NCBI GenBank assembly: GCA_015179125.1
Contig: WHVA01000055.1
Coordinates: 248,001 to 312,000, forward strand
Reading direction: 5' to 3'
DNA from: Gautieria morchelliformis
Taxonomy: Eukaryota > Basidiomycota > Agaricomycetes > Gomphales > Gomphaceae
Length of the DNA stretch: 64,000 bases
Of this stretch, positions 1 through 11,300 are shown piece after piece. The number at the start of each line of letters is the position of its first letter. Position 1 is the first letter of the stretch. Under the pieces are notes generated by a model. It was not told where the DNA came from and made no database searches. It worked only from the letters and a program-made list of their open reading frames with translations. Position numbers and translations under genes: made by a program.

Positions 1-220
1 TGGTTGAACTCATTCCCGGGTATTTGGGCATCTGCGGTCGGCGACACCATCGTAGACTAATAACGAGCATTTTGTATTGTCAGCATACATATTCCGGCCG
101 CAAGCACCACCCCCTCCGAGTCCAACGCGGTGACGGGGACCCGTGAAGTGTATCAAAATAGCCCCCGGCTTTCGGGCATTTCTGCTTTTTAACAAGTAAC
201 GTCTATCCCTCTCTTCCATA

Positions 221-2073
221 ATGGATACTGCTGGTGCTGCTACCGCGGCTGCCGCCACGGCTCTTGCGACAGCGGCGCTTCATCTGTGCGTACGACATGT
301 CGAATTTTTACATTTTGTTCATGATATCGCTGTGGCATTTTCCTTCCAGACAAGCAGGCAAGATGTTTCAGCTCGCCGGTTTTGTGATGATGATCTACGA
401 TCATGGTACGTACCCCGCGTCCTTCTTTCCCGCACAGGGAAGTCATACCCTAATAATCTTCAATCATTCACCTTCGAACAGCGCTTACCCTCGCCAACGA
501 GGTGAAAGAAATTTTGAAGTTTTGCCAAACCCCTCCCTTTTACATAAAGCGCGTACTTTTTAGGTCCAGTATGTTTGGAAACGGCCGCTGTCTGGCGCAA
601 CAATACTTTTCGCCCTAAATCGCTACATCACGCCGCTGAAGTTCATCGTTGAAGTAGTCGCATTCCAGTCTCCTGCTTGGACAAAAAATGTGCGCGTTCT
701 ATCCACCTCTGGTTAGCGCGACACTTTATTTTCGCTTGATGGTTCACGGATTCCGAAAGTCACTGACGGGGACCTTTTACTTGACAGAAGTAGGTCGTTT
801 TTCCGCATGCCAGAGCTGCGGACGTCCAGATCCTCAACTCTTTCCTTGTGCTCAGTTGGGCATGCGATCATTTCGTGCGTTTCGAGGGCGGCGGATCCAT
901 CGCCATCACTGCCGGTACGTAAGCCCACCGCATAACAGCTTCGACCATCTCCACACATACGTTTTGTGCTGTTCTTCCAGTCGCTGAAAGTGCGTATTTA
1001 CCCTCATTCCATCTCTATAGGCCTGTGGCTCAACATATCGCGCACACGCGCAATCAGGCATTATGATGCTTCGTGTGTATGCCATCTGGGAACGGGACGG
1101 ACGTATCCTCGCCTTCCTCGGTTGTTTGTGGGTCATACAAGTAGCATTTTGTACAATGGCCCTGGTCTATACCGAACGTATGTGTGTTTTCCCAATTCTC
1201 AGCTCAAAACGCGAATCTGAGCAAATAAACGGGCATATAAAAACCAACCATTATAAACGAACAGGCGTCCCGCTTCCCTCTGTGCTCGTGGGGTGCATGC
1301 TGACCGGAAGTCTGTCGCATGCGGGCCTCTTTAGTGCGTTTCCCGTCTTTTCCTTTCTTTCAATACATGCAGACTACCTTAAGTTCCCTTCTGGGTCATG
1401 CCGTTGATCACGGACTCGGCTGTCTTTCTCCTCACGCTTTGGCGAACACAAAAGTTTTCGAGGGGACATAATAAAATGGCGTGAGTTTGTTTCTTTTTCA
1501 CTATGTATCGGGTCACATTTGGCCGCTGGTATATACACCTTTGTTGTCTGGAAAGGAATCCCAGAGTCTCGAGACTTAACTTTGTTGCAGATTGTTTCAG
1601 GTCCTCCAGAGAGACGGGGTTCTCTACTTCCTGTGTATATTCAGCGCAAACTTACTAAATGTAATCTTATTCCTGGTACGTTGAGTCCTTAGTTGAACGA
1701 TACAAATGCCACTTACAGACTCGTCGTTAGACTGCAATGGACGATCTCAAGGCTCTCGGTGCAGGGCATGTGTGCTTTGTAGCATATACGCATGCCTAAA
1801 GCTGACGGATGTCATATCAGGTTCTCCCAGATGATCACTTCTCTAATGATTTCCCGTCTCGTTATCAATCTTCGCTCCCTCCGCACTGGCTTCTATATCT
1901 CCGATCATGGGCCCATCCCTCCCCAAAACACCTATGATAAATATATGACGACCGACACCTCCCTGAGGAGGGCTCGCATTGAGAGTGGTATCTTGTGGAA
2001 CTTGGCAGAACCGTCCGGTGGAGTCCAATTTGCACATTGGGATGACAACACCCTGAACATGCAGGACTTATAA
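221..2073 (+). CDS. DUF6533-domain multi-pass membrane protein, multi-exon
   Basis: The gene is read as a chain of short exons in changing frames. Recognisable blocks in order are FQLAGFVMMIYDH near 366-404, VWKRPLSGATILFALNRY near 570-625, a C..FVRFEGGGSIAITA block near 866-915, MMLRVYAIWERDGRILAF near 1063-1120, FWVMPLITDSAVFLLTLW near 1391-1450, a VLQRDGVLYFLCIF block near 1600-1645 and SLMISRLVINLRS near 1832-1872. This succession (YDH, iWkr...LFalNRY, LRvYAiw, DGvlYF, iSRLVlNLR) is the known signature of the DUF6533 family, seven-helix-like membrane proteins of unknown function that are abundant in Agaricomycetes. The start at 221 gives an Ala-rich N-terminus; the stop is at 2071-2073. 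Exact splice sites of the first three exons could not be settled, and some decay cannot be excluded. No function beyond membrane localisation is claimed. Confidence 0.72.
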
Positions 2074-3389
2074 TATTGTAATACCTCGTTACATTATCCT
2101 TCAAACCTATTACTCTAGATTTACAGGGGACGCTTGACCGCATGCGCGCGCAGCCCAAATTAAATAATTACCTCATGTGGTTCAAAACATTGTACTCAGT
2201 AGTTGATAATTCATGGTCGGGTACCACAGTCATCACGGCGTCTCCATCCTCGGGATTACTTTGGCACGTCAGCGTGCTGTTATAATTGGCATTACATGGA
2301 GTAATATGGCAGACAGCTACAACTGGAACTGTTCCATTGTGAGTAGACATGAGAGATCGAGCGTTCTCAACAATGAAGCCCAGTGAGAATCGACCCGTAT
2401 CCGGGGAGGTTCAGGTGACCAGGTCGGTGAAAACCACCATCCCGGTCATGCTGGATCACAAAAGCGATACCATTTCTATCGCGTCGGGTAGACCTGATGA
2501 ATAGAATTTATTATATCTCTTGTTATCAGTTCCGGGAGCATTGCAACGGTTGCTTAGAACTACGGTTCAAATATGATGACAGCGGTTTGCATGGGGATTA
2601 TTTACAGATATCGTATTACTGCTGGGGACCGATCGCAGATTCCCTGGTCCCAACCGATCACGTCAGGTTCCCCGGCCTCTACCGATCACTTCAGGTTCCC
2701 CGCGCTCTACCGATCACGTCAGGTTCCCCGCTCTCTACCGATCGCTTCAGGTTCCCCGCCCTCGACCGATCCCACCAAATCCGCAGCTGCCAGCCGGCGA
2801 TCCCACCGTTCCCCACCACCGGTATACAAAGAAAGGCTGATAAGAAATAATGATAGTATGCTGGAAAATGATGCAGGTGAGAGGAAGAAGGCCTTATGAG
2901 TGTGCATGAACGATGCGGCGTGAATTTTTCGGTGACGGGAGGAACGAATGTACTCGGTCCTCGAGTCGAGGGTGAGGTCGGTGCGCTCGGAGTCCTATTT
3001 GCGCTTGTATTCGGTGCGAGCGTGGTTAACTAAGGTAGATTAGTTGTCTTCACTGGGGGAATAGGAAGTTTTCCCATGGGAAAAACCCTGAGTAAAACAG
3101 GAAAAAGTGGTTGAATTATATTATAATATTTTTGGCCAGGAAAAACCTTAACAAACCTGTGAATTCCCCCATGATTTGGCCTGCCATGAAAATCCAAGGA
3201 AATCATTGGATTCTGTCTGGTAAAACTCTAAATAAAACCTTGAGAAAATGTAGTATTATGCATGAGTTATTTGTCAAGGCAAGACTCAATGAAAACATGA
3301 AGTTTAACAAGGATATTTCCAACCTCCAAGATCTTAACAAAACAATAATAGTTTGCAAGTTAAAATTATAAACAAATACGTGGTGTTAC
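2074..3389. other. intergenic DNA without a recognisable gene
   Basis: No supported coding region was seen. The stretch holds the 28-bp minisatellite described separately. Beyond about 3060 the base composition shifts to AT-rich and CpG-poor, which leads into the gypsy fossil on the right. Confidence 0.6.
2653..2772 (+). repeat. 28-bp tandem repeat, four copies plus a partial fifth
   Basis: Units start at 2653, 2681, 2709 and 2737, with a partial copy at 2765. Each reads accgatcacgtcaggttccc plus eight variable bases. The 28-bp unit is not a multiple of three and differences between units fall anywhere, so it behaves as a non-coding minisatellite. Confidence 0.85.
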
Positions 3390-3995
3390 ACAAGTTTTCC
3401 CTGGGGCAAAATGTAAAGCAAGCAGTGAGTCTTCATGTCAGGGAAAACCTTTACTTCAATAATGTCTGGATCCAGGAAGCAGATGAGTGGAAGGTAGCTT
3501 TCCACATGAATTGAGGTCTGTTTGAACCTCAGGTAATGTTCTTCAGCCTCACAAACAGTCTGGCGACCTTCCAGACAATGATGAATGATGTTTTCTGAGA
3601 CATGATCATGGAGGGTGTCATCTGAGTGTACCTTGATGACACCCTCATTTTCATGAAAATGCTCTCGGAACATCAGAGGGTCATTTGGCGGTCCTGGAAC
3701 GGCTGTGGGAATGCAAGCTATGCCTCAAACCGAAGAAGTGCAAGTTCAAGAGAACCCAGATCAAGTACCTCAGACTTACTGTCTTGGAGGGGCTGTGGAG
3801 GTCAACCTGGCCTGGTGAAGGTGAAGGGCCTCTTAGAGTGTCCAACACCTTGGAGCTGACATGAAGTACAGTCCTTTGTCAGCTTTGTGAATTTCTACTG
3901 CCGGTTCATCCAAGACTTCTCACACCATGCTCAGCCCCTCTTCAACTTGATCAAGGACATCCCATGGGTTTGGGTGGAAGTGGAGCAAGGGTTTA
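3390..3995 (+). mobile_element. Ty3/gypsy fossil: reverse transcriptase fragment
   Basis: Translated pieces such as FQTMMNDV and VYLDDTLIF, followed by a piece like the start of the RT-connection segment, match the pol gene of the gypsy chromovirus at 6719-28567. Only part of the RT region remains; no LTR was found at either side. It is broken in several places, strongly depleted in CpG, and much older than the nested copy. Confidence 0.75.
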
Positions 3996-4699
3996 TGTGA
4001 TATAATTGGCGATAGAAATGTTTTAATAACAGTGGAGTATGGCGGTCAAAATGCACAAATATTATTTTGCGCGCGCACGACGAAAATGGAACCGCGCGCC
4101 CCCTGGGTATGGGTGTCTATGGGTGGTTGTAGGCCACGGGTGACAAATACGTCGTTCGGCCGTGCGCTTGCCATGTCGGCATGACGCACGAGTTAGCCAA
4201 AGATTAGCTTTTGGCTGGGTCGTGGGTCATGCGTCATGCCGACCTGCCGAGCATCTGTCAAGGACAGTCTCACATTACTATTGTGTATAGTCGTGATTTC
4301 AATTTTCCATCACTACTTGCTGCAAGGTGTGCTCATGGAAGGCTAGCCAGAGCAGGTGTGAAATGCAAAAAAGTCACTCATCTGATGAAATCCTATCGCT
4401 CAAGTTTCGACAGAGTAGATATGGGGATGCAGAGGTACAGTAATGGATATGCGAGTGTGGATGTATGAAAGGGATAAGACAGCGTTGAGGTATGGCGCTG
4501 TACACTAATCTTGCGCCAGTCTTTGCGAGTCGCAGGAAGACATCGTAATCGGACTGCAAGGAGATTTCATGTAAGGATGACCGGAACTTGTTCCACGTCC
4601 TCGTTTATTTCTTCATCACCTTTCCATGAACTGGAGGTATTGACCTTCCTCTTACTCGTGCACTGCCCGGATCTCTTCTAGAAAATCTGTGGAAGAAGG
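3996..4699. other. intergenic DNA with a strong inverted repeat
   Basis: No gene was recognised. GC-rich DNA returns after about 4050. The one clear structure is the inverted repeat at 4175-4243. Short open frames here show no family resemblance. Confidence 0.5.
4175..4243. repeat. inverted repeat / hairpin with a 14-bp perfect stem
   Basis: The arm gtcggcatgacgca at 4175-4188 is perfectly complementary to tgcgtcatgccgac at 4230-4243. Inside it, agccaaa pairs with tttggct to give a second short stem. It could be the core of a small foldback element or a structured regulatory site; no target-site duplication was identified. Confidence 0.7.
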
Positions 4700-5155
4700 G
4701 AGTGGGGTTGACCCCAGTTCGTCAAGTCTCGACTTTGGGGAGCTGTTGCCGGTGTACTTGTTCTCTGCTTCGCAATGCACATTCCTTATTATTCTGGGGG
4801 ATCCACACCAACGATGAGGGTGTCGGGCATCCCAACGGCTTCCACGCGCTCGTCCATTCTGGAAAGATAAAGCTTGTACGTGTAGAACCGTATGTTCTTC
4901 TGAGTGGGGAAGCGTTGAAAGCTAGCACAGTTATCCTTGCGACTGGATATACACCATCATGGAGCAACCTATTTGATGGTGCGTGAAAGCATTGACTTGT
5001 TCCGAAACGCGGCTGGACTGTACTGTACTAATAGAGCAAACGGCGGAAGAGCTTGGTATAGGCTGACATCCCCACAAGGGAATCGCACAGGGTACTGGAG
5101 CTATAGCACATTATCTGAGCCGCCACGCTCGCATCCAGACAGCAAGCAGTGGGTA
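4700..5155 (+). pseudogene. flavin-containing monooxygenase-like fragment
   Basis: One frame (about 4797-4986) reads NGFHALVHSGKIKLVR and ends in STVILATGYTPSWSNLF. The ATGY...W..LF segment is the FAD-dependent monooxygenase motif found after the second Rossmann fold of FMO-type enzymes. A second frame (about 5030-5080) adds EQTAEELGIGRHPHKG, which resembles the following part of the family. The N-terminal GxGxxG FAD motif, the NADPH motif and the C-terminus are not visible. The Helitron terminus lies directly downstream at 5165. This is probably the relic of a host FMO gene. The family assignment rests on short motifs only. Confidence 0.5.
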
Positions 5156-5164
5156 TCCTCAATA

Positions 5165-5192
5165 CTAGGTGGATACCCGCGCGAAGCGCGGG
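5165..5192 (-). other. Helitron 3' terminus: hairpin plus CTAG
   Basis: On the plus strand, cccgcgc (5176-5182) and gcgcggg (5186-5192) form a perfect 7-bp stem with a three-base loop. The palindromic CTAG at 5165-5168 is the transposon end. Rolling-circle transposition uses this hairpin as its terminator. Confidence 0.9.
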
Positions 5193-5200
5193 GGTGCAAG

Positions 5201-5296
5201 TCAAACGCCTCGGTAAGGTCAAACGCATCAGTAAGTCTAATGCATCAGTCAGTCTAACGCATCGGTAAGTCTAACATATCAGTAAGTTCAAGTGCA
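5201..5296 (-). repeat. 17-bp subterminal tandem repeat of the Helitron
   Basis: Five to six imperfect copies of gtctaacgcatcagtaa lie between the helicase stop codon and the terminal hairpin, with unit boundaries near 5201, 5218, 5235, 5252, 5269 and 5286. Such a subterminal array could be a binding site for the transposase, but this is inference. Confidence 0.8.
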
Positions 5297-5343
5297 TTGG
5301 GGAAAATCAAAGTAATCAATTTGCATCAAGTAGATATCAGAAA

Positions 5344-6718
5344 TCAAGGAGCTCTAAGTAATACATCTTTATATACAATGTTGGTTGTGTTCAAACCCTC
5401 CTCAAGCAAGACCTTCACTTTGTTCCAGCTTGTTCCCCTTGAAACACCAACATACAACTGACCATGTCCAAACACTGGATATCTCAGGTCCAGCCCAACC
5501 GTACCCAAAGACTGTCCCTGAGACTTGTTGATGGTCATTGCAAATGCCACACGCACTGGAAACTGTCTCCTCTGCAGCACAAATGGTAATTCCCCCTCTG
5601 ATGGTGAAATGGTGATCCTGGGGATGAAAGCAGTATTTCCTGCACGTGGACCTGAGATGATCCTGACCTCCAACACTGTATTCCTCATCCTCACCAACTG
5701 CAACCTTGTCCCATTGCATAGTCCTTGCTTCTTATCCAAATTGTGCAACATCATCAGAGGCACTCCAGGCTTGACTTCCAAGTGAGCAGGAGGAAGACTG
5801 CCCATCTCTATGGAATTCAGATACTCCACAGGATACTGCTCTGCAAAGTCGGTTTCCTTGACAGAATCTGCACAGTGGAAGACCTGAGCATCACCTGGAA
5901 ACTGCCTCAACACCATGGAATTGATCTCATTGACCTCAATATTTCTGGGACAGAGGATGGCCCGCTCCAAGAAATAATTGTCCTGGGCAGGGATTGCATT
6001 GCCAATGCCAGGGTATATTTCCTGGATCAGCTCTGCAATTCCAGGGCCACAAACCATGTGTTGAGGGAGTGAGAAGGTATGATCTAGTGGGAGATCCTTT
6101 CCCTGACCCACATTCTGCAGCCATTCTGCAAACCTGGCTCTGTCAGGGTCATTTCTCACCCGCATGTTCTCTGTCAGATGGAGGACCTTGATCTTTGGCC
6201 ACAGATATGACTTCTGAAGGGTAGCTCCCACGATATCCTCCTTGGAGCCTTTGGGGACAATTGGGAGAGTCTGCTGAAAGTCACCTCCAAAGGCAACCGT
6301 GATGCCACCAAAGGGTCGGTCAGGCTGGCATCCCAAATGATGAGCCTGGCCAGTCTCAGCATATCAGCCTGGTCAGAGTTCTTTTTGATGGAGGAGAGAG
6401 AGCCCTCATGGACAGGAATTGGAATTCCAAGCATGCTGTGAGAGGTTGTCCCATTAGTGAGGATAAGTGCAGCCATTGCAGATGAGGCTACAGCAAGCAC
6501 AATGAGACTCTCCGCTCTACAGGAGTGGATTAGGGTGTTCCATGTGAATGATTTCCCAGCGCCCCCTGAGCCAGTGACGAAAAACATTTGTCCATTAGGT
6601 TTCCCCTGAGCATCTATGTCCAGTGCCGACCGTAATATCTGATCATGCGCAGACCTTTGCCCCTCATTCAGCTTGGGAACCTCCTCATCAGCCATCTGCC
6701 TCTCTTGAACAGGGTCAT
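5344..6718 (-). pseudogene. Helitron Pif1-like helicase, C-terminal half of the RepHel protein
   Basis: The part just inside the gypsy insertion (6718 down to about 6335) carries the Walker A segment FFVTGSGGAGKSF, the Q-motif-like LNEGQRSAHDQIL and the LIIWD strand. The next part (about 6330 down to 5344) begins at RPFGGITVAFGGDFQQTLP, then has LTENMR and the C-terminal motifs INKSQGQSL and YVGVSRG, and ends at a TGA at 5344-5346. These are SF1B helicase motifs in Pif1 order; the enzyme unwinds DNA during rolling-circle transposition. The two parts lie in different frames: after LIIWD the usual Walker B acidic residue and about twenty following residues are missing, so a deletion with a frame change at about 6330 inactivates this copy. 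The N-terminal half continues at 28573-32044. Confidence 0.88.
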
Positions 6719-7117
6719 TGTAAGGGCAACCCTGGCTAGTCGTGGAGATCACACTACCACACAACTGACAAGGGGAAATCCAAAGAGAAAAGTCTAAGGA
6801 CCCCCAATGTCAGCGAGCCCGTATTATACTACGCTGCGCAGCCAGGGACAACGCTTGGCACCCGCCATCAACCCTGCATCCCCCTGACCCTTGATCGACC
6901 CTTGATGCCACCTATTATGCGAGTCGCTTGATTTCCGACACTGTTCCGGGGCGGAAGTCGGAAATTGGAGTGGAACTGGCAAGGCGAACGGAACTGGTGG
7001 AAGTTCTCCCAGAAGCGGAATCGTTCCCGAAAGCGGATGCGGAGATGGAATCGGAACCGGAAGCGGAGTCGGAAATGGAGTCGGAACTGGAAATGGAAAA
7101 CAGGGTGTCCCCTGACA
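6719..7117 (-). repeat. 3' LTR of gypsy element G
   Basis: This LTR is 399 bp long and identical to 28169-28567. A purine run (plus-strand image cccccctct at 7121-7130) lies just inside and is the polypurine tract. The U3 side carries a six-base periodic TTCCGN-type run. The pol frame reads into this LTR and stops at 6915. Confidence 0.95.
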
Positions 7118-8932
7118 TCACCCCCCCTCTAGCGTGCTGCGTCCTCGAAGCGCGGGACACAAGGGATTGAAATGCCAGCGAGCGGATTCGGCGAGGGGCA
7201 CCTGGATGTGTCCTGTAGAACTCCCGGAGTTTGTCAGGAGCGGAAACATCTTGCTCCGGGACCCACGAATTCTCCTCGTACCCATACCCTTCCCATTTCA
7301 CGAGGAATTGGAGTCGTCCTCGCACAAACCGGCTGTCCAGGATCCGTTCTACCACGTAGTGCTCTTCCCCATCTACAATTTCTGGCGGAGGTGGCGGATG
7401 AGCCTTCCGACGTGGAATTGGGTCCTCAAGCATAGGGAGTAACTTCACCACGTTGAAGACGGGGTGGAGGCGGGACATGGACATCGGAAGTCGGAGGCGG
7501 TATGCATTCCGTCCAACCCTCCGCATCACTGTGAAGGGCCCAAGGTAGCGGTGGGCAAGCTTCTGCGAAGGGCGTGTGGTGCGGATGTCACTTGCATCTA
7601 GGTACACCTTGTCTCCAACTTGGTACTCCGGGGCAGGAACCCGGCGTCGGTTGTAGTACCTTGCCATGTCATCCTTGGCCTTCGCAAGGGCCGACTTGGC
7701 TTCCGAAAGGGTGGAGTCCATGCGGTCTCGGAACTCATTGACCGTCTCGAGTCGGGAGTCAGCCTGGCGTGGTTCGAAGCCCATCCGCGGGTGTCGTCCG
7801 GAGTCAAGCATGAAGGGAGTCTGTTGCGTGGCGGAATGGACATGGTTGTTGTATTGGAATTCCGCCAGCGGAAGTAACTCATCCCAGTCATCCTGCCTCT
7901 CATTGACAAAGAGGCGGAGATATCGCTCCAACTCCTGATTGACCCGTTCCGTCTGTCCGTCACCCTGCGGATGGTACGCTGTGGTGGTAGCCAGCTTTAT
8001 GCCGAGCAGGCGGTAGAGCTCCCGAGTCAGTTCCGCGACAAACTGCGGACCTCGGTCGGAAACGACTTGCTTCGGGAGCCCATGCAACTTCCAGACATGT
8101 GCAAGGAACAGGCGGGCCGCTCCGAGGGCTGTGATCGTCGTGTGCGTCGGAATGAAGTGGGACACCTTGCTCACCGAATCCACGACGTTCATGATCGCGT
8201 CGTAGCCATGAGACTCTGGGAGTTCAACGATGAAGTCGACACTGATGGTGTCCCAGCGGGATTCGGGAATCGGGAGCGGAACAAGTTCTCTGACGGGCGG
8301 ACGTCGTTGCGCTTTGGTTCGGAGACAAAGGTCACACGTCTTCACGTACTCTCCGATGTAGCGGGACATCTGAGGCCACCAGTAATTCCGAGCCACTAAC
8401 TCCAGCGTCTTCCACCTGCCAGCATGCCCAGCGACACGTGTGTCATGGTGCTGGGACACGATGCGACGGCGGAGGTCCGCCCCACCCGGAACATAGACCT
8501 TGCCTCTGAAGTGGAGCAGTCCATCACGTTCCGACCATTCCGCTGCCCGTACAGACCGTGAGTGCCCCTTCCGGAGTTCCTCCACTGCCTTCACCACCGA
8601 CTCCTCCTTCTCTCCATTCCGGTACTGCCTCCGGATATCCCGGAGCATTTCCGCTTCCGCCCCAACTGCAGTTACTCCTTCTAGGGCACGGATTGCAAAG
8701 AGACTTGGGCGGAGCAGTGTCATATCTGCGTTGTCTCCACTTCCGCTTCCGTGATCCGCGCGGCGGGATAGGGCATCGGGCTTGCCCATGGTGCGGCCGG
8801 GGCGGTGGTGGAGCATGAAGTCAAACCGGGACAGGTGTAGGGACCACCGTGCTTGTCGTCGGTTCAGCTTCTTAGCCATGCGGAAATACTCGAGGTTCTT
8901 GTGGTCTGTCCAGATCTCAAAAGGGCATAGAG
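6915..8932 (-). CDS. pol of gypsy element G, RNase H end, integrase and chromodomain
   Basis: The part after the copia insertion begins with IWTDHKNLEYF of RNase H. It continues with the integrase zinc-binding region (H..H...C..C: GHAGRW ... TCDLCLR), the catalytic core (DFIVELP, SDRGPQF, HPQGDGQTERVNQ) and a C-terminal chromodomain (HYVVERILDSRFV ... FLVKWEGYG ... NSWVP). The chromodomain places it among chromoviruses, which target chromatin. A serine-rich tail is read through into the 3' LTR. Confidence 0.92.
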
Positions 8933-9420
8933 TGTTAGCAACTCGGGGCTATGGCAGGGAAGGTTCGGTAGAGTTCTTAGAAAGCTAAAATCAAATACAC
9001 TCTCTCAGTGAATTTATTGTCACTGATGTATTAATACAATACCTAAAATCAAATACACTACATGATTTTTAGTCAACATGCTATGTAAATATGAAAGATA
9101 CTACTCGCCTCTCTCAGTGAATTTATTGTCACTGAGAGAGGAGTGTAATCCTGTCTCAGAAGGCATATACTTGCACCCGGCCCTTTAGCGCCCAAGGGCT
9201 CGCGCGTCGAAGTCATTTCAAACTCCGCTGGGTGCAGCCGCCTGTGAAAATAGAAATAACAGAATGGAATGGAGAGATAAGGAGTGACTAGAAAATTTCG
9301 AAAATAAGCAGAGAAATGGATGCATGGTACAAGAACAGTATGAGAAAATATTGAAACACCACACAATAAATTGAATATATTATGCTTGATTTTGGTGCAG
9401 GAGCATAAATGCACCCAACA
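8933..9420 (-). repeat. 3' LTR of copia A
   Basis: It is 488 bp and ends at 9420, next to the purine tract (plus-strand image cgccccctcaagc). It carries the hairpin cctctctcagtga ... tcactgagagagg also found in the B subfamily, and shares the ccggccctttagcgccc block with it. Confidence 0.95.
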
Positions 9421-9433
9421 CGCCCCCTCAAGC

Positions 9434-11300
9434 TTAATATATTCTGATTTTCTCGTTGAGGATTCTCACTCTAGGACTAGGAAGTCCTTTAGTGAGAAGA
9501 TCGGCTAGCATGTGTTCCGTTGGTAGGTACACAAGCTTAATTTCTTCATCTTCGACTATATCTCGGATGAAATATAATCTAATGTCGAAATGTTTGGTCC
9601 TCGTGTGTTGTTGAGTGCCATAAACGATGGCAATGGCTGATTGATTGTCTGAATAAAGTTTGATGGGACAATTCAGCGGTTGGAATACTTCAGAAATAAA
9701 GTGGCGCATCCATAAGGCTTCTTTACTCGCATGAGTCAGGGCAACGAATTCGGCTTCAGTTGATGATAGGGCTACTATGGATTGTTTTTGACAACTCCAT
9801 GATACTGTCCCTCCATCAATCTGAAAAATATAAGCCGAGTATGAGTGCCTGTGCTCTTGAGAAGCCCAATCCGCATCTGAATACCCAATGAGGCCGTCTC
9901 GATTTTTCCCAAGTGTCAATTTGTAGTCTATCGTGCCTTTTAGATATTTAAAGACACGTTTGACTGCATGCCAATGTGTTGGACCTGGGTTTTCGAGGAA
10001 TTGAGAAAGTAATGACACTGCGAACGCAATGTCTGGTCGAGTGGCTACTGCTGCCCACATCAATGATCCTATCGCTTGTCTGTATGGAATTCTTGACATC
10101 TTCTGTTTGTCTTCATCTGTAGAAGGGCATTGGTCTCTGGATAATTTAACGGCTGGGTCGAGAGGCGTGGAAAATGTTTTAGCATCATCCAGATTGAATT
10201 TTTTGATGATTTTTTGGATGTATGCAGCTTGTGATATTGCAATCGATTTGTTATTCCAATCTCTTTCGATTTTGAGGTTCAAAAGCCAATGAATCTCGCC
10301 TAGATTTTTCATACTGAAGATCTGGGCAAGATCATGCTTTACCCCATCGAGGATTGGTTGACTCTCAGCTGTGATAGTGAGGTTGTCTACCGCCGTTGCA
10401 ATAATCGCATGCCCTCTCGGTCCACGTCTGCAAAATACAGCTCCATCCGAAGCTGATTTAGTGAATCCTAACTTGAGAAATTCACCACTCAGACGTTTGT
10501 ACCATTCCCTTCCAGATTGTTTGAGGCCGTAAAGTGCTTTCTTCAGCAGGAGGACATCATCTTTGTCTCCGGTCTCATATCCATACGGCTGTCTCATGTA
10601 AATAGGTTCTGGCAGTGTAGCATTCAAATACGCACTGTCCACATCCATTTGGTGAATAGGCCAGTTGTTCCTGGCAGCAATGGCACATATAATCCGTAAG
10701 GAAGTCATCCGAGCAACAGGTGCATAGGTTTCATTGTAGTCGACTCCAAAACTTTGTGTAAAGCCTTGGGCGACCATTCTCGATCTAGGTGTGATGGGTT
10801 CACCTTCTGGATTGCGTTTCCAGAGGAATACCCATCTATTTCCGACAATATTTGCCCCAGGAGGTGGTTTAACCACTTCCCATACACCTTTGTCGAGTAG
10901 CACCTTATACTCTTTATCCATCGATGCTTTCCACATAGGATCATTTAAGGCTTCATCTGCATTGCTAGGCTCGGTCTGATTCAAATCCGGCAGCACATTA
11001 TCTTTGTTTTGATCGGAGGTCGAAAGTGTACTGATGGCAAGGTTATAATCACTGATGCCGTCAGTGACAGAGGATAAATCTTGTTCGAATAATTTGTCTT
11101 GATGGTCCTCAATGTCCTCGTAAGCTAGTGTAGTGATATCTGCACCAGCATGTCTCTTGGTTTGAGATCTTGTTACGGGACCACTTGGGGCCGGCTGCAC
11201 CTGCTGCTGACGGATTCTCTCGCTTCTCCTTGTTGGAGCAGCTTCTTTAGGTCTGGCATCAACAGTCTGACTGGGTTGCAGCTCTTTCAGACGTTCCTCT
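9434..11300 (-). pseudogene. copia A reverse transcriptase and RNase H part
   Basis: The segment runs from the B insertion to the stop next to the 3' LTR. It begins in the linker (RRSERIRQQQVQ), followed by RT blocks SRMVAQGFTQSFGVDY, HQMDVDSAYLNA and KKALYGLKQSGREWYKRL, and RNase H blocks (GYSDADWASQ, SSTEAEFVAL, SDNQSAIAI, HFDIRLYFIRD). The final ADLLTKGLPSP is typical of copia pol ends. Confidence 0.88.
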
